This document shows, piece after piece, positions 5,152-6,404 of a DNA stretch of 6,404 nt. The notes under the pieces were generated by a model. The model saw only the letters and a list, made by a program, of their open reading frames with translations, searched no databases and was not told the origin of the DNA. Both the position numbers and the translations under genes were made by a program. Each line of letters opens with the position of its first letter. Positions within the stretch are counted from its first letter, which is position 1. This DNA comes from Candidatus Omnitrophota bacterium (lineage in GTDB: Bacteria > Omnitrophota > Omnitrophia > Omnitrophales > Aquincolibacteriaceae): positions 1 through 6,404 of the forward strand of contig JAHFHB010000099.1 in the NCBI GenBank assembly GCA_023247135.1. Reading direction: 5' to 3'.

Positions 5152-6128
5152 TAGGGCACCGTCAGCAAGTAAGTCCGCTCAAGAAGTGAAATGACGAACA
5201 GCAGGAGCATCGCCGGGATCAAAAACCAGGCAAAGAGCGGCGCGTAGCTGCGGTATTCCTTCACCTTGATTTCCGTCCGTTCAAGCTGGTTGATTTTCTC
5301 ATAAATTTCGGTCAAGGACTGGGGATCCCGCGCGCGGAAGAAAAGTCCGCCGGTGATGTCTGCAATACGCTTCAGCGTGTACTCATCGATGGGTACGTTG
5401 GCCTGGACGTAACGCTTTCCAAACAGCGGGTCATCGACCGGAAACGGCACAAGCCCTCCCCGGCCGATGCAAATGGCGTACACCTTGACGTGGAAAGACT
5501 TGGCAAGTTCGGCGGCGGTCACGGGGTCGATTTTGCCGGCATTGTTTTCGCCATCCGTGATGAGAATGATCACCTTGCTTTTCGCATCGCTGTCCCGCAA
5601 ACGGTTGACCGCGGTGGCCAGTCCCATTCCGATGGCAGTACCGTCTTCGATCATGCCGATTTGCAGATCATTCAGGAGTTTGATCAGGATTTCATAATCC
5701 AGCGTCAGCGGGCACTGCGTAAAAGCTTTCTTGGCAAAAACGACAAGCCCGATCCGATCATTTTCACGCCCCCGGATAAATTTGGCGGCTTCCTGCTTGG
5801 CGACGACCAGCCGGTTGGAAGGCTTGAAATCCTCCGCCAGCATGGAACCTGAAAGATCCAGTGAGATGACGATATCCACGCCCTTGGTTTGGTACTCGCG
5901 GTCGGAACTGACACGCTCCGGCCGGGCCAGGGCGCACAAAATCAATGCCAGCGCAAGTCCGCGCAGGAGGGGCAAAAAACGCAGAAGCAAAACCCGCAAA
6001 CTGATTCGGTGCGGAAAATAGGCTGCCGTTGAAAAAACAAGCTGGGATTTTTTGCGGCGTCCGGCCAGCCAAAGCACCCCCGGAACCAGCGGAATGAGAA
6101 AAAACACCCACACATATCTAAATTCCAT
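5128..6128 (-). other. Placeholder for the tightly packed batA/batB-C junction and batA body
   Basis: The batA coding region ends at 5151 and batB-C begins at the same base, giving a 1-nt TAATG overlap. No strong Shine-Dalgarno sequence is seen before the batB-C ATG (the preceding bases read GACGGTGCCCTA), so batB-C is probably translated by ribosomes that terminate on batA, which would keep the two products in step. Confidence 0.5.
5151..6128 (-). CDS. batA: BatA: VWA-domain membrane protein
   Basis: This 325-residue protein is a full-length BatA homologue by layout. It has hydrophobic segments at about 5-22 and 50-68, a VWA domain at about 84-285, and a C-terminal helix at about 297-315. 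The metal-ion-dependent adhesion site is complete: D91-L-S93-G-S95, T164 in 'EDGTAIG', and D192 in 'ITDGENN'. The basic stretch RRKK (24-27) after the first helix argues for a cytoplasmic loop and therefore a periplasmic VWA domain. The family acts with BatB and often with MoxR-type ATPases in an envelope complex whose biochemical function is unsettled. The start at 6128 is chosen because GGGAGG lies six bases upstream; a longer TTG start at 6152 has no such support. The gene overlaps the upstream partial gene by 11 bp and touches batB-C by 1 bp, a sign of one polycistronic message. Confidence 0.93.
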   Translation of the reverse strand: MEFRYVWVFFLIPLVPGVLWLAGRRKKSQLVFSTAAYFPHRISLRVLLLRFLPLLRGLALALILCALARPERVSSDREYQTKGVDIVISLDLSGSMLAEDFKPSNRLVVAKQEAAKFIRGRENDRIGLVVFAKKAFTQCPLTLDYEILIKLLNDLQIGMIEDGTAIGMGLATAVNRLRDSDAKSKVIILITDGENNAGKIDPVTAAELAKSFHVKVYAICIGRGGLVPFPVDDPLFGKRYVQANVPIDEYTLKRIADITGGLFFRARDPQSLTEIYEKINQLERTEIKVKEYRSYAPLFAWFLIPAMLLLFVISLLERTYLLTVP

Positions 6129-6404
6129 GACCGGCCTCCCGCAAAGCGGCAAGTTCGATCAATGTCTTGGCATTTTTATTGAGTTGAATCACTTCGGCCG
6201 GGTCCGGTTTCCACTTGGCAAACTTGGCCAGATCTGCGGCTTCGAGAGTTTCCCGGGCGCTTTGCAGAAACCCCGCGGGAGTTTCCCGGGCGCGCAGGGC
6301 CTTTAAAATTTCATCCGTGGTTGATTCTACGGCCAGAATGAGAAAGCGCTTTTCCATGTACGCGCGTACGATTTCAGAGAAGGTAAAAAAATATTCGCGG
6401 TACT
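6118..6404 (-). CDS. C-terminal end of a Bat-cluster protein upstream of batA (5' truncated)
   Basis: Ninety-four residues are visible. The ATG at 6357 is almost certainly internal, because the frame stays open to the window edge and the preceding residues, 'YREYFFTFSEIVRAY', run naturally into 'MEKRFLILAVESTTDEIL'. From memory this resembles the cytoplasmic C-terminal domain of proteins commonly placed just before batA, with a pattern like 'Y-x-x-(L/F)-S-x-(I/V)-x-R-x-Y-x-E-x-R-(F/Y)' followed by 'E-x-T-T-x-E-(F/I)-L'. Later 'EAADLAKFAKWKPDPAE' fits the 'D-L-x-K-F-A' part of the same pattern. In some genomes this gene is labelled DUF4381-like. The membrane segment expected nearer its N-terminus is not in view. 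It overlaps batA by 11 bp, so it belongs to the same operon. Function unknown; family assignment moderate. Confidence 0.62.
   Translation of the reverse strand, partial: YREYFFTFSEIVRAYMEKRFLILAVESTTDEILKALRARETPAGFLQSARETLEAADLAKFAKWKPDPAEVIQLNKNAKTLIELAALREAGHGI
6135..6140 (-). promoter_or_regulatory. Ribosome binding site of batA
   Basis: GGGAGG on the - strand, six bases before the ATG at 6128 and inside the end of the upstream gene. It decides the batA start against the upstream TTG at 6152. Confidence 0.8.

Noticed and set aside
6129..6152. TTG at 6152 as batA start, adding eight residues (MPLCGRPV)
   Set aside because: The ribosome site GGGAGG falls inside this extension and is ideally placed for ATG 6128.

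Overview
The window looks like part of the chromosome of a Gram-negative (diderm) bacterium. The evidence is an AsmA-like envelope protein fragment and a Bat-type (VWA/TPR) membrane gene cluster with periplasm-facing domains predicted by the positive-inside rule. Base composition is moderately GC-rich by eye. The lineage cannot be fixed from this sequence; a deltaproteobacterial-like or Omnitrophota/PVC-like diderm is a guess. There are no rRNA or tRNA genes, insertion sequences, CRISPR arrays or phage genes, and coding density is very high.

Left arm, + strand (1-2245). The C-terminal part of an AsmA-family protein, cut by the left edge, overlaps by 4 bp (ATGA) a gene for a 180-residue protein with two ACT domains that resembles the glycine-cleavage regulator GcvR. 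After 23 bp comes a complete peptide deformylase gene (def) with all three catalytic motifs. The three genes appear to form one transcription unit.

Convergent junction (2246-2304). A 59-bp AT-rich gap separates the stop codons of def and yqeY. It holds an imperfect AT-rich hairpin and a TATAAT hexamer but no classic GC-rich terminator.

Right arm, - strand (6404-2305). Read from the right edge: the C-terminal end of a protein resembling a Bat-cluster protein that commonly precedes batA; batA (overlapping it by 11 bp); a batB gene fused to a batC-like TPR module (overlapping batA by 1 bp, TAATG); and yqeY 18 bp further on. MoxR-type ATPase and DUF58 genes usually lie upstream in such clusters and would be outside the window.

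The most notable item is the 793-residue BatB-BatC fusion. It combines membrane helices, a VWA domain, two further hydrophobic segments, three TPRs, about 270 residues of Gln/Asn/Lys then Glu/Pro/Gly-rich low complexity almost free of hydrophobic residues, and a compact 39-residue C-terminal motif ending in Asp-Trp. The predicted topology puts both VWA domains and the TPR/tail in the periplasm, where BatA and BatB-C could assemble. The Bat family is known but its mechanism is not well settled. I see no wholly new system, but the fusion, the tethered C-terminal motif and the yqeY linkage merit a second look.
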